Shown: positions 35,230 through 44,869 of the stretch, one piece after another | Position numbering within the stretch: the first letter of the stretch is position 1 | How the letters are laid out: each line of letters opens with the position of its first letter | Assembly: GCA_028689775.1 (NCBI GenBank) | Contig: JAQVCM010000021.1 | Location: 1-49,555, forward strand | Length of the DNA stretch: 49,555 bases | DNA from: Crocinitomicaceae bacterium | GTDB taxonomy: Bacteria; Bacteroidota; Bacteroidia; Flavobacteriales_D; Crocinitomicaceae | Direction of reading: 5' to 3' | Position numbers and translations under genes: made by a program | The notes under the pieces: generated by a model | Told to the model about the DNA's origin: nothing | The model's input: only the letters and a program-made list of their open reading frames with translations | Databases searched by the model: none

Positions 35230-35616
35230 GTGAAAAATGGAATTACCATCTTATTTCTATCTGTTTATCTTTTCTCTTCCACTGAATTGAATCAGTTGTT
35301 GAAATTGCCTATTTTGTATGAGCACTATCAAGAACATCATTTAGAAGATAATTCCTTATCAATGCTTGATTTTATCAGCATGCATTATTCCAACAACGAC
35401 ACGGACAAAACAGATCAAGAGGATATGAAATTGCCTTTTAAATCTCCAGATGGTTGTTTCAGTGCATCGATGTTTGCCTTTATTACGCAACCGCTTGAGT
35501 TTACTGAAAAATTTATTTTTTTCGAGAAAGAACCGCTCAATAATTATTCCTACAAAGAATTTTCATCTTCTTATTTATCAAGCATTTGGCAACCGCCAAG
35601 GCTCGCTTTATCTTAA
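35230..35616 (+). CDS. Small protein preceding a metal RND efflux pump, hypothetical
   Basis: 128 residues starting with GTG (a start supported by the promoter box 4 nt upstream). An N-terminal hydrophobic segment (ITILFLSVYLFSSTEL) could anchor or export it. The middle LLKLPILYEHYQEHHLEDNSLSMLDFISMHY is His-rich and acidic, and KLPFKSPDGC follows; this type of small protein recurs in front of CzcA/CusA-like genes in Bacteroidota, in my recollection. A metal-binding or sensing role is inferred only from the His/Asp content and location. It is 60 nt from the RND gene. Confidence 0.7.
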   Translation: MKNGITILFLSVYLFSSTELNQLLKLPILYEHYQEHHLEDNSLSMLDFISMHYSNNDTDKTDQEDMKLPFKSPDGCFSASMFAFITQPLEFTEKFIFFEKEPLNNYSYKEFSSSYLSSIWQPPRLALS

Positions 35617-35676
35617 TGTAAAATCCAGTTCATTGGTTGAACTGTTGGTATTTATTATTTAGATAAACATTTTCCT

Positions 35677-38600
35677 ATGTTAACAAAGATTATTGCTTTT
35701 TCTATCAAGAATAAGTTCATTATTGGTTTGTTTGTGCTCGGTCTTATTGGATTGGGAGCTTATGAAACCACTAAATTACCGATTGATGCCGTACCAGATA
35801 TTACGGGCAATCAGGTTCAGATTATTACCGTTGCTCCGTCTTTTGGCGCTACGGATATTGAACGTTTGATCACCTTTCCGATTGAACAAGCGAATAGCAA
35901 CATCAGTGGATTGAAGCAAATTCGAAGCTTCTCTCGCTTTGGATTGTCGCTGGTAACTGTTGTTTTTGATGACAATACCGATATTTATTGGGCAAGACAG
36001 CAAATCGCTGAGCGCTTGCAAACGGTTCAAAATGAAATTCCGGCAGGAATTGGAAATCCAGAACTCGGACCAATTACAACTGGTTTGGGAGAGATTTATC
36101 AATACGTTGTTCGCGCAAAAGAAGGTTACGAAGAAAAATACGACGAAACGGAACTGCGTACCATTCAAGATTGGATCATTCGACGACAATTACTTGGCGT
36201 AAAAGGTGTTGCGGAAGTCAGCAGTTTTGGTGGAAAATTGAAACAATTTGAAGTAGAAGTAAAGCCTGAGCAATTGGCTGCGCATAACATTACGATTAAC
36301 GAAGTGTTTGAAGCTTTGGAAAGTAACAACCAAAATACGGGTGGTGCGTACATTGAGAAAAATGAATCCGTTTTATTTATCCGAAGTGAAGGACTGATTG
36401 GGTCCATCAAAGACATTGAAAATATTGCGATTAAGAAAACTCAAAATGGAACTCCACTTTTTATAGGCGATGTTGCAAAAGTGAGAATCGGTCACGCAAC
36501 TCGATATGGAGCGATGACTTACAACGACCGAGGCGAAGTTGCCGGAGCGGTTGTGATGATGTTGAAAGGTGCAAGCAGCAGTGAAGTAATTCAGGATGTG
36601 AAAGATAAAGTCGAAAGCATTCAAGAAATGTTGCCAGAAGGTGTGCTGATTGAAGCATTTCTAGATCGCAGTAAAATGGTGGATAATGCAATCGGAACGG
36701 TTGAAAAGAACCTATTAGAAGGTGCATTAATTGTTGTGTTTATCTTGGTGATTTTCTTAGGAAATCTTCGAGCAGGATTATTGGTTGCATCGGTTATTCC
36801 ACTTTCCTTATTGTTTGCCATAATCATGATGAATTTATTTGGCGTTAGTGGAAACTTAATGAGTTTAGGCGCCTTGGATTTTGGACTGATTGTCGACGGC
36901 TCGGTCATTATCGTGGAAGCAGTTATGTTTCAAGTTGCGTTCAAAATGCACAACCATACTTCAGGACTCATTTCTCAAAATGAAATGGATTTGGAAGTTA
37001 AAAGTTCTGCCAGCAAGATGATGAACAGTGCCGTTTTTGGTCAAATTATTATCTTGATTGTTTACTTGCCCATCTTCACCTTGCAAGGAATTGAAGGTAA
37101 AATGTTCAAACCAATGGCTCAAACGGTTGCATTTGCTTTGTTAGGTGCTTTTATCTTGTCGCTTACGTACATTCCAATGATGAGTTCCTTAGTATTAAGC
37201 AAAAAAGGACATAAACGAAATTTTTCAGATAAGTTGATGGATCGCTTGGGTGCATTTTACCAGAAGAATCTTTTTAAAGCGATGCGTCATCCGAAGAAAA
37301 TCATTGGTACAATTGTGCTACTATTTTCTTTTGCAATGTTTTTGGCCAGTCGTTTGGGTGGAGAATTTATTCCAGCTCTAGAAGAAGGTGATTTTGCGGT
37401 TGAAGCAAGAATTATGACTGGAAGTAATTTAACAACAACCATCGAAACGACACAAAAAGCGACGAAAATCTTGTTGGATAAATTTCCAGAAATCATTAAA
37501 ATCGTGACCAAAATTGGAAGTGGTGAAGTTCCAACAGACCCAATGCCGATGGAAGCAAGTGATTTGATGGTGATTTTGAAAGATAAAAGCGAATGGACTT
37601 CTGCCTCATCTTTCCCTGAATTAGCGGAGAAAATGCAAGCAGAATTGAATCAAATTCCAGGACTTTTTATTGGATTTCAGTTTCCTGTTCAAATGCGTTT
37701 CAACGAGTTGATGACAGGTGCTCGACAAGATGTTGTTTGTAAAATCTATGGTGAAAATCTGGATACTTTGAGCCATTACGCTCATCTTTTAGGAAATATA
37801 GCGCAAAAGGTAGAAGGTACAAAAGATATGTTTGTTGAACCAATTGAAGGCGCACCGCAACTTGTCATCGATTACAATCGCGCTGCTTTGGCACAACATG
37901 GTTTAACAATTTCAGAAGTCAATAAAATCGTTAACACCGCTTTTGCAGGACAAAGTGCTGGGATGGTTTTTGAGCAAGAAAGACGCTTTAATTTAGTGGT
38001 GAAGCTTGAACAAGATTCAAAAAAGAACCTACAGGATGTTCAAAACATGCTAATTCCAATCAAAGACGATTTGGAAATTCCATTGAACCAATTGGCAAAA
38101 GTAGAAATAGTTGACGGTCCAAATCAAATACAACGTGAAGATGCAAAACGAAGAATCATCGTTGGATTCAATGTTCAAGGGCGAGATGTAAAATCCATTG
38201 TGGATGAATTGCAAACCAAAATTAATCAAGAAATCAAATTGCCACCAGGCTACAACATAACGTATGGCGGAGCATTTGAAAACTTGCAGCAAGCAACTTC
38301 GAGATTGATGATTGCAGTTCCAATTGCACTTGCGTTGATTTTCATTCTTTTGTATTTCGCGTTTGGTTCGATCAAACAAGGTTTACTGATTTACACAGCG
38401 ATTCCATTGTCAACCATTGGTGGAATTTATTTCCTTTCGATGCGTGATTTACCGTTTAGTATCAGCGCTGGAATTGGATTTATCGCGCTCTTTGGTGTTG
38501 CAGTTTTAAATGGAATTGTTTTGGTTGCAGAATTCAATCGCTTGCGAAAAAATGGCATGACAAATCTCAATCGTGTTATTCTTACTGGAACGCATTCCCG

Positions 38601-40023
38601 CTTAAGACCTGTATTAATGACGGCTGCCGTTGCATCTTTAGGTTTCCTTCCGATGGCGTTGAGCAATGGTGCTGGAGCGGAAGTACAGCGTCCTTTGGCA
38701 ACCGTTGTGATTGGTGGTTTATTGATCGCAACCTTTTTAACCTTGTTTATGTTGCCCATTTTATACTTGATTTTTGAAAGACCAAAAAAGAAGATGAAAA
38801 AACTGAAAGCTACCTCCAGTCTGGTTCTGCTATTTGCATTGCTGAATTGCGTATCCTTGAATGCGCAGACAAAAATGAATGTTCAAGCAGCAGTGGATTC
38901 AGCCGTTAAAAATAGCTATACGATGAAAAGTGAAATGCTAATGGCTGAATATCAGAAGAAACTAATCAAAGCTGCTTGGAACATCGATCAAACGGATGTT
39001 TCTGTTGGTTTTGGTCAGATGAACAGCGCTTACAACGACAATCAGTTTGCCATTTCTCAATCATTTCAATTTCCAACGGTTTATTCCAAGCAAAGAAAGC
39101 AGCAAGAAGGCGTTTGGAAAAAAGCGAATTTAGGCGTTGAATTGAAGAAATATCAAATTAAAAAAGAAGTCAGTCAATTGTTTTATGCAATTTTAATCCT
39201 ACAAGAGAAAGAGAAATTATTGCTTGAAACGAATGAAGTTTACACGCAGTTTTTGCAAAAAAGCAATGCGCGATTTGAAGAAGGTGAAAGTTCAATTTTG
39301 GAAAAAATTACGGCAGAAAATCAGCAACGAGCGATTGAGATTCAATTGAGTAATTTGCACCTCGATCTTGAAATTGCCAAATTGCTCTTCAAATTACAAC
39401 TAAACATCGAAGGCGACTACGTTCCTGACGCAGAAAGCGTTAAGTATATGCCAAAGGCGCTTCTTGATAGCAATGAAATACAAAATCATCCATATTTACA
39501 GCGCTTGAAACAAGAGCAAAGCATTGCGAAATCAGGAACGGAACTAGAAAGGTCAAAACTTTTGCCGAATCTGAATTTAGGGTATTCAAATACTACGATG
39601 CGTGGCACTGGAGCAGATGATGTGTTGTATTCAAGTCAACGGTTTAATTCTGGTCAAGTTGGAATCGGAATTCCGATCTTTTTCGGATCGCAAAACGCGA
39701 AAATCAATGCGGCGAAAGTGCTGGAAAAATGGACTGAAAATCAATACGCATTGGAGGAACAGCAAATGAGTGATCTCTTCAAAAGTACATTGGCAAAATA
39801 TCAAAAACAAGTCATCATCGTTGATCTGTTTGAATCTAAAGCGTTGAAAAATGCAGATTTAATACTCAAAACTGCCAACGATCAATTTCAAAATGGTTCG
39901 ATCAATTATTTAGAATGGTCGATGGTCATCAATCAAGCGGTGGCAATCAAAACCAATTATTTGGATGCAATACAAAGCTTGAACGACAAGCTCATAGAAT
40001 TACATTATCTCATTTCAAAATAA
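35677..40023 (+). CDS. CzcA/CusA-type heavy-metal RND pump fused to a TolC-like outer-membrane factor
   Basis: 1448 residues. The first about 1030 are a complete heavy-metal RND transporter with 12 membrane helices and two periplasmic domains. TM4 reads DFGLIVDGSVIIVEAV, the pattern of divalent-cation (Co/Zn/Cd/Ni) pumps, as opposed to Cu/Ag ones. After the last helix and a basic stretch (FERPKKKMKK, Met at 1040) there is a hydrophobic segment LVLLFALLNCVSLNAQ, then about 380 residues of TolC/OEP coiled-coil repeats (TAENQQRAIEIQLSNLHLDL, ERSKLLPNLNLGYSN). The internal segment looks exactly like a signal peptide with an AxA-type site. Fusions like this are known in the phylum. The gene lies between the small protein and the adaptor gene. 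Confidence 0.93.
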   Translation: MLTKIIAFSIKNKFIIGLFVLGLIGLGAYETTKLPIDAVPDITGNQVQIITVAPSFGATDIERLITFPIEQANSNISGLKQIRSFSRFGLSLVTVVFDDNTDIYWARQQIAERLQTVQNEIPAGIGNPELGPITTGLGEIYQYVVRAKEGYEEKYDETELRTIQDWIIRRQLLGVKGVAEVSSFGGKLKQFEVEVKPEQLAAHNITINEVFEALESNNQNTGGAYIEKNESVLFIRSEGLIGSIKDIENIAIKKTQNGTPLFIGDVAKVRIGHATRYGAMTYNDRGEVAGAVVMMLKGASSSEVIQDVKDKVESIQEMLPEGVLIEAFLDRSKMVDNAIGTVEKNLLEGALIVVFILVIFLGNLRAGLLVASVIPLSLLFAIIMMNLFGVSGNLMSLGALDFGLIVDGSVIIVEAVMFQVAFKMHNHTSGLISQNEMDLEVKSSASKMMNSAVFGQIIILIVYLPIFTLQGIEGKMFKPMAQTVAFALLGAFILSLTYIPMMSSLVLSKKGHKRNFSDKLMDRLGAFYQKNLFKAMRHPKKIIGTIVLLFSFAMFLASRLGGEFIPALEEGDFAVEARIMTGSNLTTTIETTQKATKILLDKFPEIIKIVTKIGSGEVPTDPMPMEASDLMVILKDKSEWTSASSFPELAEKMQAELNQIPGLFIGFQFPVQMRFNELMTGARQDVVCKIYGENLDTLSHYAHLLGNIAQKVEGTKDMFVEPIEGAPQLVIDYNRAALAQHGLTISEVNKIVNTAFAGQSAGMVFEQERRFNLVVKLEQDSKKNLQDVQNMLIPIKDDLEIPLNQLAKVEIVDGPNQIQREDAKRRIIVGFNVQGRDVKSIVDELQTKINQEIKLPPGYNITYGGAFENLQQATSRLMIAVPIALALIFILLYFAFGSIKQGLLIYTAIPLSTIGGIYFLSMRDLPFSISAGIGFIALFGVAVLNGIVLVAEFNRLRKNGMTNLNRVILTGTHSRLRPVLMTAAVASLGFLPMALSNGAGAEVQRPLATVVIGGLLIATFLTLFMLPILYLIFERPKKKMKKLKATSSLVLLFALLNCVSLNAQTKMNVQAAVDSAVKNSYTMKSEMLMAEYQKKLIKAAWNIDQTDVSVGFGQMNSAYNDNQFAISQSFQFPTVYSKQRKQQEGVWKKANLGVELKKYQIKKEVSQLFYAILILQEKEKLLLETNEVYTQFLQKSNARFEEGESSILEKITAENQQRAIEIQLSNLHLDLEIAKLLFKLQLNIEGDYVPDAESVKYMPKALLDSNEIQNHPYLQRLKQEQSIAKSGTELERSKLLPNLNLGYSNTTMRGTGADDVLYSSQRFNSGQVGIGIPIFFGSQNAKINAAKVLEKWTENQYALEEQQMSDLFKSTLAKYQKQVIIVDLFESKALKNADLILKTANDQFQNGSINYLEWSMVINQAVAIKTNYLDAIQSLNDKLIELHYLISK

Positions 40024-40034
40024 AAATACGCGAT

Positions 40035-41162
40035 ATGAAAAATATTCCCATCATCATCCTTCTCTTTAGTTTATTTTCTTGTCAAGGCGAGAAAGCTACA
40101 GAGTCAAAAATAGACTCGCAGGAAAAAGTATCCAACTCGGTTCAACTAAGCGATGATCAAATGAAAAATACGACGATTGAATTAGAAAATTTCGGAAACA
40201 AGGAGATTTCTACTGTTCTTCACCTGAAAGGAAAAATGACTACTTCGCCTGAAAATCAAATTTCAGTGAGCATGCCATTGGGCGGTTACTTAAAATCTAC
40301 CAAATTAATTCCGGGAATGAATGTCACCAAAGGTCAAGTTTTGGCCGTGATGGAAGACCAACAATATGTTCAACTTCAGCAAGAATATCTGACGAAAGTT
40401 GCACAAATGAAATATGCACAAGCGGAATTGAATCGACAAAAGAAACTGAACGAAACGCAAGCAAGTAGCGATAAAGTTTTGCAAGAAGCGCAAATGCAAC
40501 ATGCTACAAATTTGGTTGCAGTCAGAGCATTATCCGAACAATTGAAATTGATTGGCATTTCGCCAGATAGACTTTCAGAAAATTCCATTTCGAACAGCGT
40601 AAGCATCCGATCTCCGATCACTGGATTTGTTTCGCAAGTAAATGTCAACGTCGGGAAATATGTGAATCCTTCAGACGTGATGTTCGAACTCATCGACGCG
40701 AGTCAATTGCTTTTAAAACTAACCGTTTTTGATGTGGATTTGAAAGAGTTAAGCGTAGGACAAAAAGTAATCGCATCCAGCAACAATTCCAGTAATAAGA
40801 AGTTTAATGGATCAATACAAGCTGTCAATTACCAATTGAATGCAGATGGTTCGACCGTGGTTTATTGTAGCTTAAACACAAGCGGAGCAACCATTGTTCC
40901 GGGACAATATATGAATGCGGATATTGAATTGAAAAATCACGCAGCGGCTGTACTTCCAGAAATTGCGATCTTGGATTTTGAAGGGAAGAAATACATTTTC
41001 TTGCAGAAAGGAAAGAACCACTATAAAATGGAAGAAGTGCAAGTTGGAAGCGCCGAGAATGGATTTATTGAAATCCTTAACGCATCAGACTTTAAGGAAC
41101 AAAAAGTTGTCACGAAAGGTGCTTACCAATTATTGATGGAACTGAATAAAGATTCGGAATAA
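40035..41162 (+). CDS. Periplasmic adaptor (membrane fusion) lipoprotein of the metal efflux system
   Basis: 375 residues from the ATG at 40035; the frame is open further upstream but only within the pump gene. The lipoprotein signal (IIILLFSLFSCQG, Cys 17) anchors it to the inner or outer membrane. A barrel-sandwich lipoyl domain (VSMPLGGYLKSTKLIPGMNV ... ITGFVSQVNVNVGKYV) flanks a long coiled coil (about 110-170), then a beta barrel and a membrane-proximal domain, as in CusB/CzcB. It would join the pump to the TolC part to give a tripartite channel. It lies 11 nt after the pump gene. Confidence 0.93.
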   Translation: MKNIPIIILLFSLFSCQGEKATESKIDSQEKVSNSVQLSDDQMKNTTIELENFGNKEISTVLHLKGKMTTSPENQISVSMPLGGYLKSTKLIPGMNVTKGQVLAVMEDQQYVQLQQEYLTKVAQMKYAQAELNRQKKLNETQASSDKVLQEAQMQHATNLVAVRALSEQLKLIGISPDRLSENSISNSVSIRSPITGFVSQVNVNVGKYVNPSDVMFELIDASQLLLKLTVFDVDLKELSVGQKVIASSNNSSNKKFNGSIQAVNYQLNADGSTVVYCSLNTSGATIVPGQYMNADIELKNHAAAVLPEIAILDFEGKKYIFLQKGKNHYKMEEVQVGSAENGFIEILNASDFKEQKVVTKGAYQLLMELNKDSE

Positions 41163-41173
41163 AGGATTTGGAT

Positions 41174-41216
41174 AAAAAAACAGGGGCAAAAAATTTTTCG
41201 CCCCTGTTTTTTTATC
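41174..41216. terminator. Bidirectional terminator between the efflux operon and dxs
   Basis: ACAGGGGC-AAAAAATTTTTC-GCCCCTGT flanked by A and T runs. It serves convergent genes; the dxs stop codon lies inside the T tract. Confidence 0.88.
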
Positions 41217-43170
41217 CTACATTATTTTTAATTTCAGATTGATCTTTTGCTACAAAATTCACAGCCGATTTTACCGTACTGATAATTCCAAATTTGTCAT
41301 AACCACATGCTGCATACAATTGCTCTTGCGTTCCGTGGTGAAGGTATTTATCCGGAATTCCTAGACGAATTACATCCGCTTTGTACTTGTGATCTGCCAT
41401 GAATTCCAAAATAGAACTTCCCATTCCGCCCATCAAACAACCATCTTCAATGGTAATGACTTTGTCGAACTTGGTAAAGATTTCGTGCAACATCAAGTGA
41501 TCTAAGGGTTTCACAAAACGTAAATCGTAATGTGCAACAGAAATACCATCTTTTGCCAATTCTGCAATTGCATCTTGCGCTGTATTTCCAATGTGACCGA
41601 TGGATAAAATTGCAAGATCAGAACCAGAAGTTACTTTTCTTCCTGTTCCAACTTTAATTGCTTTCATGGTTGTTTTCCATTCCGTCATCACACCGTTTCC
41701 TCTTGGGTAACGAATGGTGAAAGGTCCCATGTTTTCTTGCTGAGCAGTGAACATCAAGTCACGCATCTCTGCTTCGTTCATTGGGGAAGAAACGATCATG
41801 TTTGGAATCGAACGCATGTAGGCAAGATCATAAGCTCCGTGGTGTGTTGCACCGTCAGCTCCAACAAATCCTGCTCGATCCAAGCAGAAAACAACGTTTA
41901 GATTTTGGATCGCAACATCGTGTAATACTTGATCGTAAGCGCGTTGCATGAACGAAGAGTAAATGTTACAGAACGGAACCAAACCTTGCGTTGCTAAACC
42001 TGCAGAGAAAGTTACTGCATGCTGTTCGGCAATTCCAACGTCGAAAGAACGTGTTGGCATCGCTTCCATCATGATGTTTAACGAGCAACCAGAAGGCATT
42101 GCAGGCGTAACACCCATAATTTTCTCGTTTTTCTCTGCTAATTCTACAATCGTATGACCAAAAACATCTTGGTATCTTGGTGGCTCAGGCGATTTTGGTA
42201 CAATTTTAACAATTTCACCTGTTTCTTTGTTGAAAATCCCTGGCGCGTGCCATTTTGTAGGATTCCCTTCCTCAGAGAATTTATAACCTTTCCCTTTGGT
42301 TGTAATACAATGCAACAACTTTGGGCCAGGAATGTCTTTCAAGTCCTCCATTATTTTCGCCAATCCAATTACATCGTGTCCATCAACAGGACCGAAATAT
42401 CTGAAGTTTAAGGATTCAAATAAATTGCTGTTCTTTAACAATCCACTTTTTAAAGCGGTAGAGATTTTAGATCCAATGGTTTGTGCATCAGGACCAAATT
42501 TTGAAATCTTTCCTAATAATTTCCAAACTTCATCTTTTACTTTGTTGTACGTATGTGAAGTCGTAATATCCGTTAAGTACTCTTTCAAAGCACCAACATT
42601 CGGGTCAATCGACATGCAATTGTCGTTTAAAACCACTAGTAAGTTTGCATCTTTCTCAAAACCAGCGTGGTTCATTCCTTCGAAAGCCAAACCAGCTGTC
42701 ATTGCACCATCGCCAATTACGGCAATGTGCTGTCTGTTTTTCTCCTCCTTGTACTTGCTCGCAACCGCCATTCCGAGTGCTGCAGAGATTGAAGTAGAAG
42801 AGTGACCAACACCAAAGGTATCGTATTCACTTTCAGATCTTTTTGGGAAACCAGAAATTCCGCCTTTCAAACGATTTGTGTGAAAAACATCTCTTCTTCC
42901 GGTTAATATTTTGTGTCCATAAGCTTGGTGACCAACGTCCCAAACCAATTGATCATCTGGAGTATTGAAGACATAATGCAAAGCAACTGTCAATTCAACA
43001 ACACCTAGGCTCGCGCCGAAGTGACTGTTTCCGATTTCAGAAATCACATCTACGATGTACTGACGTAATTCATCAGATACTTGAGGTAAATCCTCAAACG
43101 AAAATTTTTCACGAAGGTCTTTTGGAAATTCGATTTGTTCTAAAAAAGGTCCAGCTTTGTAGTCTCCCAT
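41212..43170 (-). CDS. dxs: 1-deoxy-D-xylulose-5-phosphate synthase
   Basis: 652 residues. Thiamine diphosphate site GDGAMTAGLAFEGMNHA; also WDVGHQAYGHKILTGRR, LHCITTKGKGYKFSE, VGIAEQHAVTFSAGLA and DRAGFVGADGATHHGAYD, all intact and in family order. It condenses pyruvate with glyceraldehyde 3-phosphate, the first MEP step, feeding dxr and also thiamine and pyridoxal synthesis. It has its own promoter and ends at a terminator shared with the efflux operon. Confidence 0.98.
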   Translation of the reverse strand: MGDYKAGPFLEQIEFPKDLREKFSFEDLPQVSDELRQYIVDVISEIGNSHFGASLGVVELTVALHYVFNTPDDQLVWDVGHQAYGHKILTGRRDVFHTNRLKGGISGFPKRSESEYDTFGVGHSSTSISAALGMAVASKYKEEKNRQHIAVIGDGAMTAGLAFEGMNHAGFEKDANLLVVLNDNCMSIDPNVGALKEYLTDITTSHTYNKVKDEVWKLLGKISKFGPDAQTIGSKISTALKSGLLKNSNLFESLNFRYFGPVDGHDVIGLAKIMEDLKDIPGPKLLHCITTKGKGYKFSEEGNPTKWHAPGIFNKETGEIVKIVPKSPEPPRYQDVFGHTIVELAEKNEKIMGVTPAMPSGCSLNIMMEAMPTRSFDVGIAEQHAVTFSAGLATQGLVPFCNIYSSFMQRAYDQVLHDVAIQNLNVVFCLDRAGFVGADGATHHGAYDLAYMRSIPNMIVSSPMNEAEMRDLMFTAQQENMGPFTIRYPRGNGVMTEWKTTMKAIKVGTGRKVTSGSDLAILSIGHIGNTAQDAIAELAKDGISVAHYDLRFVKPLDHLMLHEIFTKFDKVITIEDGCLMGGMGSSILEFMADHKYKADVIRLGIPDKYLHHGTQEQLYAACGYDKFGIISTVKSAVNFVAKDQSEIKNNVG

Positions 43171-43186
43171 GGTTCAAATTAATAAG

Positions 43187-43194
43187 CAAAGTTA
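43187..43194 (-). promoter_or_regulatory. -7 promoter box of dxs (TAACTTTG)
   Basis: Perfect TAnnTTTG followed by CTTATT, 16 nt before the ATG. Confidence 0.65.
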
Positions 43195-43280
43195 TTCTTT
43201 TCAATGTTAGTTAACAAAAAAAAGAATTCTTTATTTCTTTTTTAAGAATTATTTAGGTTTTGAGTTTTTTTGATAACGAA

Positions 43281-44072
43281 TCAATCCCAAGAACCGCCGG
43301 TATATATTTGATATTCAAAATTACCTTGAATTCTACTTACCTGAAAAGTAACTCGTACTTTTTTGTTCATGAACTTCTTTGGACTTTTATAAATCTCTTT
43401 GATGAAGTGATCTTCAAATTCAATGCGCATGGCAGAAGTATAACCGTCCTCTTTTGGTTCGCCCACGATCAAATAATTCAAGGCATCTGTTTCCACCAAT
43501 CCTTGAAAGGTAGTTTGAAATTCGCCTTCTTGGTTTAAGATTCTAAATATTTTATCGGTTGACAAGGTGACTAAATCAACCGCTTGGAAAGATGCATTTG
43601 GTAGCTCGTCTTCGTAAACCACACGCTTTTCTTTGGTGTAGGTTGCTTCTCCTTTCTCGTTATAATAGGAGATGCGTTCCACAAAATTCACACTTTTCAA
43701 GTTACTTTTATCTTCAAAGCGCTCAATGGTGATCATCGGTAAGGTATTATTCAAATAGTAAACAACACGACCTGAATTTTCATTTGCTTTTCCTGAATAA
43801 GATTCTTCAACTTTCAAGATCTTATTATCTTGAGATAAATAAGCAACTACTTTTTCACTTTCACCAGATTCTTTGCTGTAATACAACGAATTGGCAACTG
43901 CATCAGAAATTGCGATTTCATCGTCGATCTTTTTCATCGCATTGTCCCAAGTTGTCTCATTTAAACCTTTTTCAGGCTTTTCAGTGATTTCCTTTTCCTT
44001 TGGTTCGCTCTTGCACGATGTAAAAGCAATAGAAAGTGTGATGATGAATAGATAAAAGCTAAACTTACGCAT
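43281..44072 (-). CDS. Lipoprotein, hypothetical
   Basis: 263 residues: lipoprotein signal (FIITLSIAFTSC, Cys at about 20) and a highly charged linker (KSEPKEKEITEKPEKG), then a mixed domain with repeated strands of the kind VVYYLNNTLPMITIERFED and VNFVERISYYNEKGEATY. It ends in RVTFQVSRIQGNFEYQIYTGG. No family is recognised; it lies between dxs and the DUF3109 gene on the same strand, with no sign of shared function. Confidence 0.75.
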   Translation of the reverse strand: MRKFSFYLFIITLSIAFTSCKSEPKEKEITEKPEKGLNETTWDNAMKKIDDEIAISDAVANSLYYSKESGESEKVVAYLSQDNKILKVEESYSGKANENSGRVVYYLNNTLPMITIERFEDKSNLKSVNFVERISYYNEKGEATYTKEKRVVYEDELPNASFQAVDLVTLSTDKIFRILNQEGEFQTTFQGLVETDALNYLIVGEPKEDGYTSAMRIEFEDHFIKEIYKSPKKFMNKKVRVTFQVSRIQGNFEYQIYTGGSWD

Positions 44073-44260
44073 GAATTTGAAGTTAAATTAATGTAGAAAT
44101 TGATTATACAAGTTGTAAAAATAAGAGAAAATATGGGATTTTCAAAAGTTTAATGCACGACGATGATTTCACATATTCGATTTTCCCAAACGGACAACAG
44201 GGTGTGTTTTTCTAATTATAAATGATCAATCAAAAATTTAAAAGTATTGTTTCCAATCGT

Positions 44261-44845
44261 TTATTTAATGTTTTGACTTTCGATTTCCGCATCAACTTCT
44301 TCCAACTCTTTGTAAAAAGCTTCACCATAAGCTCGGATTAAGGGCTCTTTCAAGAATTGATATACTTTTACACTCAACGCCTCGCCTAAGGTACAAGCTG
44401 GAGAACAAATGCTCCATTCGTTGTAATTCAATGCTTCAAACTCTGGAAATTTAGCAGTACGAATTGGGTATAGATGACAAGATATTGGTTTTTTGAAATC
44501 AGTAACACCAGCTTTGTGCGCTTGTTCGATGGCACATTTGGTAATTCCTTTTTCATCAAAAAACACAAAAGCACATTCTTTCTCATTGACTAAAGTTGTC
44601 ACCATCTCGTTGTCCCAATCCATGTAAAAAACGCCTGTTTCTTCAACAGCTGCAATTCCTTCAGGACGCATGAATGGTTTGATTTTCTCCAAATCTTCTT
44701 CCAAAACGGAAACTTCCTCCGCAGTAATTGGTGCGCCAGAATCACCTTCGATGCAGCAAGCACCTTTACAAGCGTTTAAGTCACACACAAATTTTTTAGA
44801 GAATATTTCAAGGGAAATGACTTTGTCATCAATTTCGATCAACAT
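44261..44845 (-). CDS. DUF3109 family cysteine-cluster protein
   Basis: 194 residues from the ATG at 44845. Eight cysteines include CDLNACKGACC at the N-terminus, a central CAIEQAHKAG and ISCHLYPIR, and CSPAC towards the end, which is the full DUF3109 pattern related to the YkgJ-type Fe/Zn cluster proteins. The family is thought to bind a metal cluster; the role is unknown. The upstream ATG at 44881 is within the promoter area (TACCTTTG at 44862-44869), so it is not used. Confidence 0.9.
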   Translation of the reverse strand: MLIEIDDKVISLEIFSKKFVCDLNACKGACCIEGDSGAPITAEEVSVLEEDLEKIKPFMRPEGIAAVEETGVFYMDWDNEMVTTLVNEKECAFVFFDEKGITKCAIEQAHKAGVTDFKKPISCHLYPIRTAKFPEFEALNYNEWSICSPACTLGEALSVKVYQFLKEPLIRAYGEAFYKELEEVDAEIESQNIK

Positions 44846-44861
44846 GATTTTTGTTTTTTTG

Positions 44862-44869
44862 CAAAGGTA
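44862..44869 (-). promoter_or_regulatory. -7 promoter box of the DUF3109 gene (TACCTTTG)
   Basis: Perfect TAnnTTTG, 16 nt before the ATG at 44845. Confidence 0.6.

Noticed and set aside
35776-36189. 137-codon frame antisense to the RND pump
   Set aside because: Shadow of conserved RND coding sequence.
42296-42805. 169-codon open frame antisense to dxs
   Set aside because: dxs is intact and conserved over this stretch; the antisense frame has no start signal, promoter box or family match.
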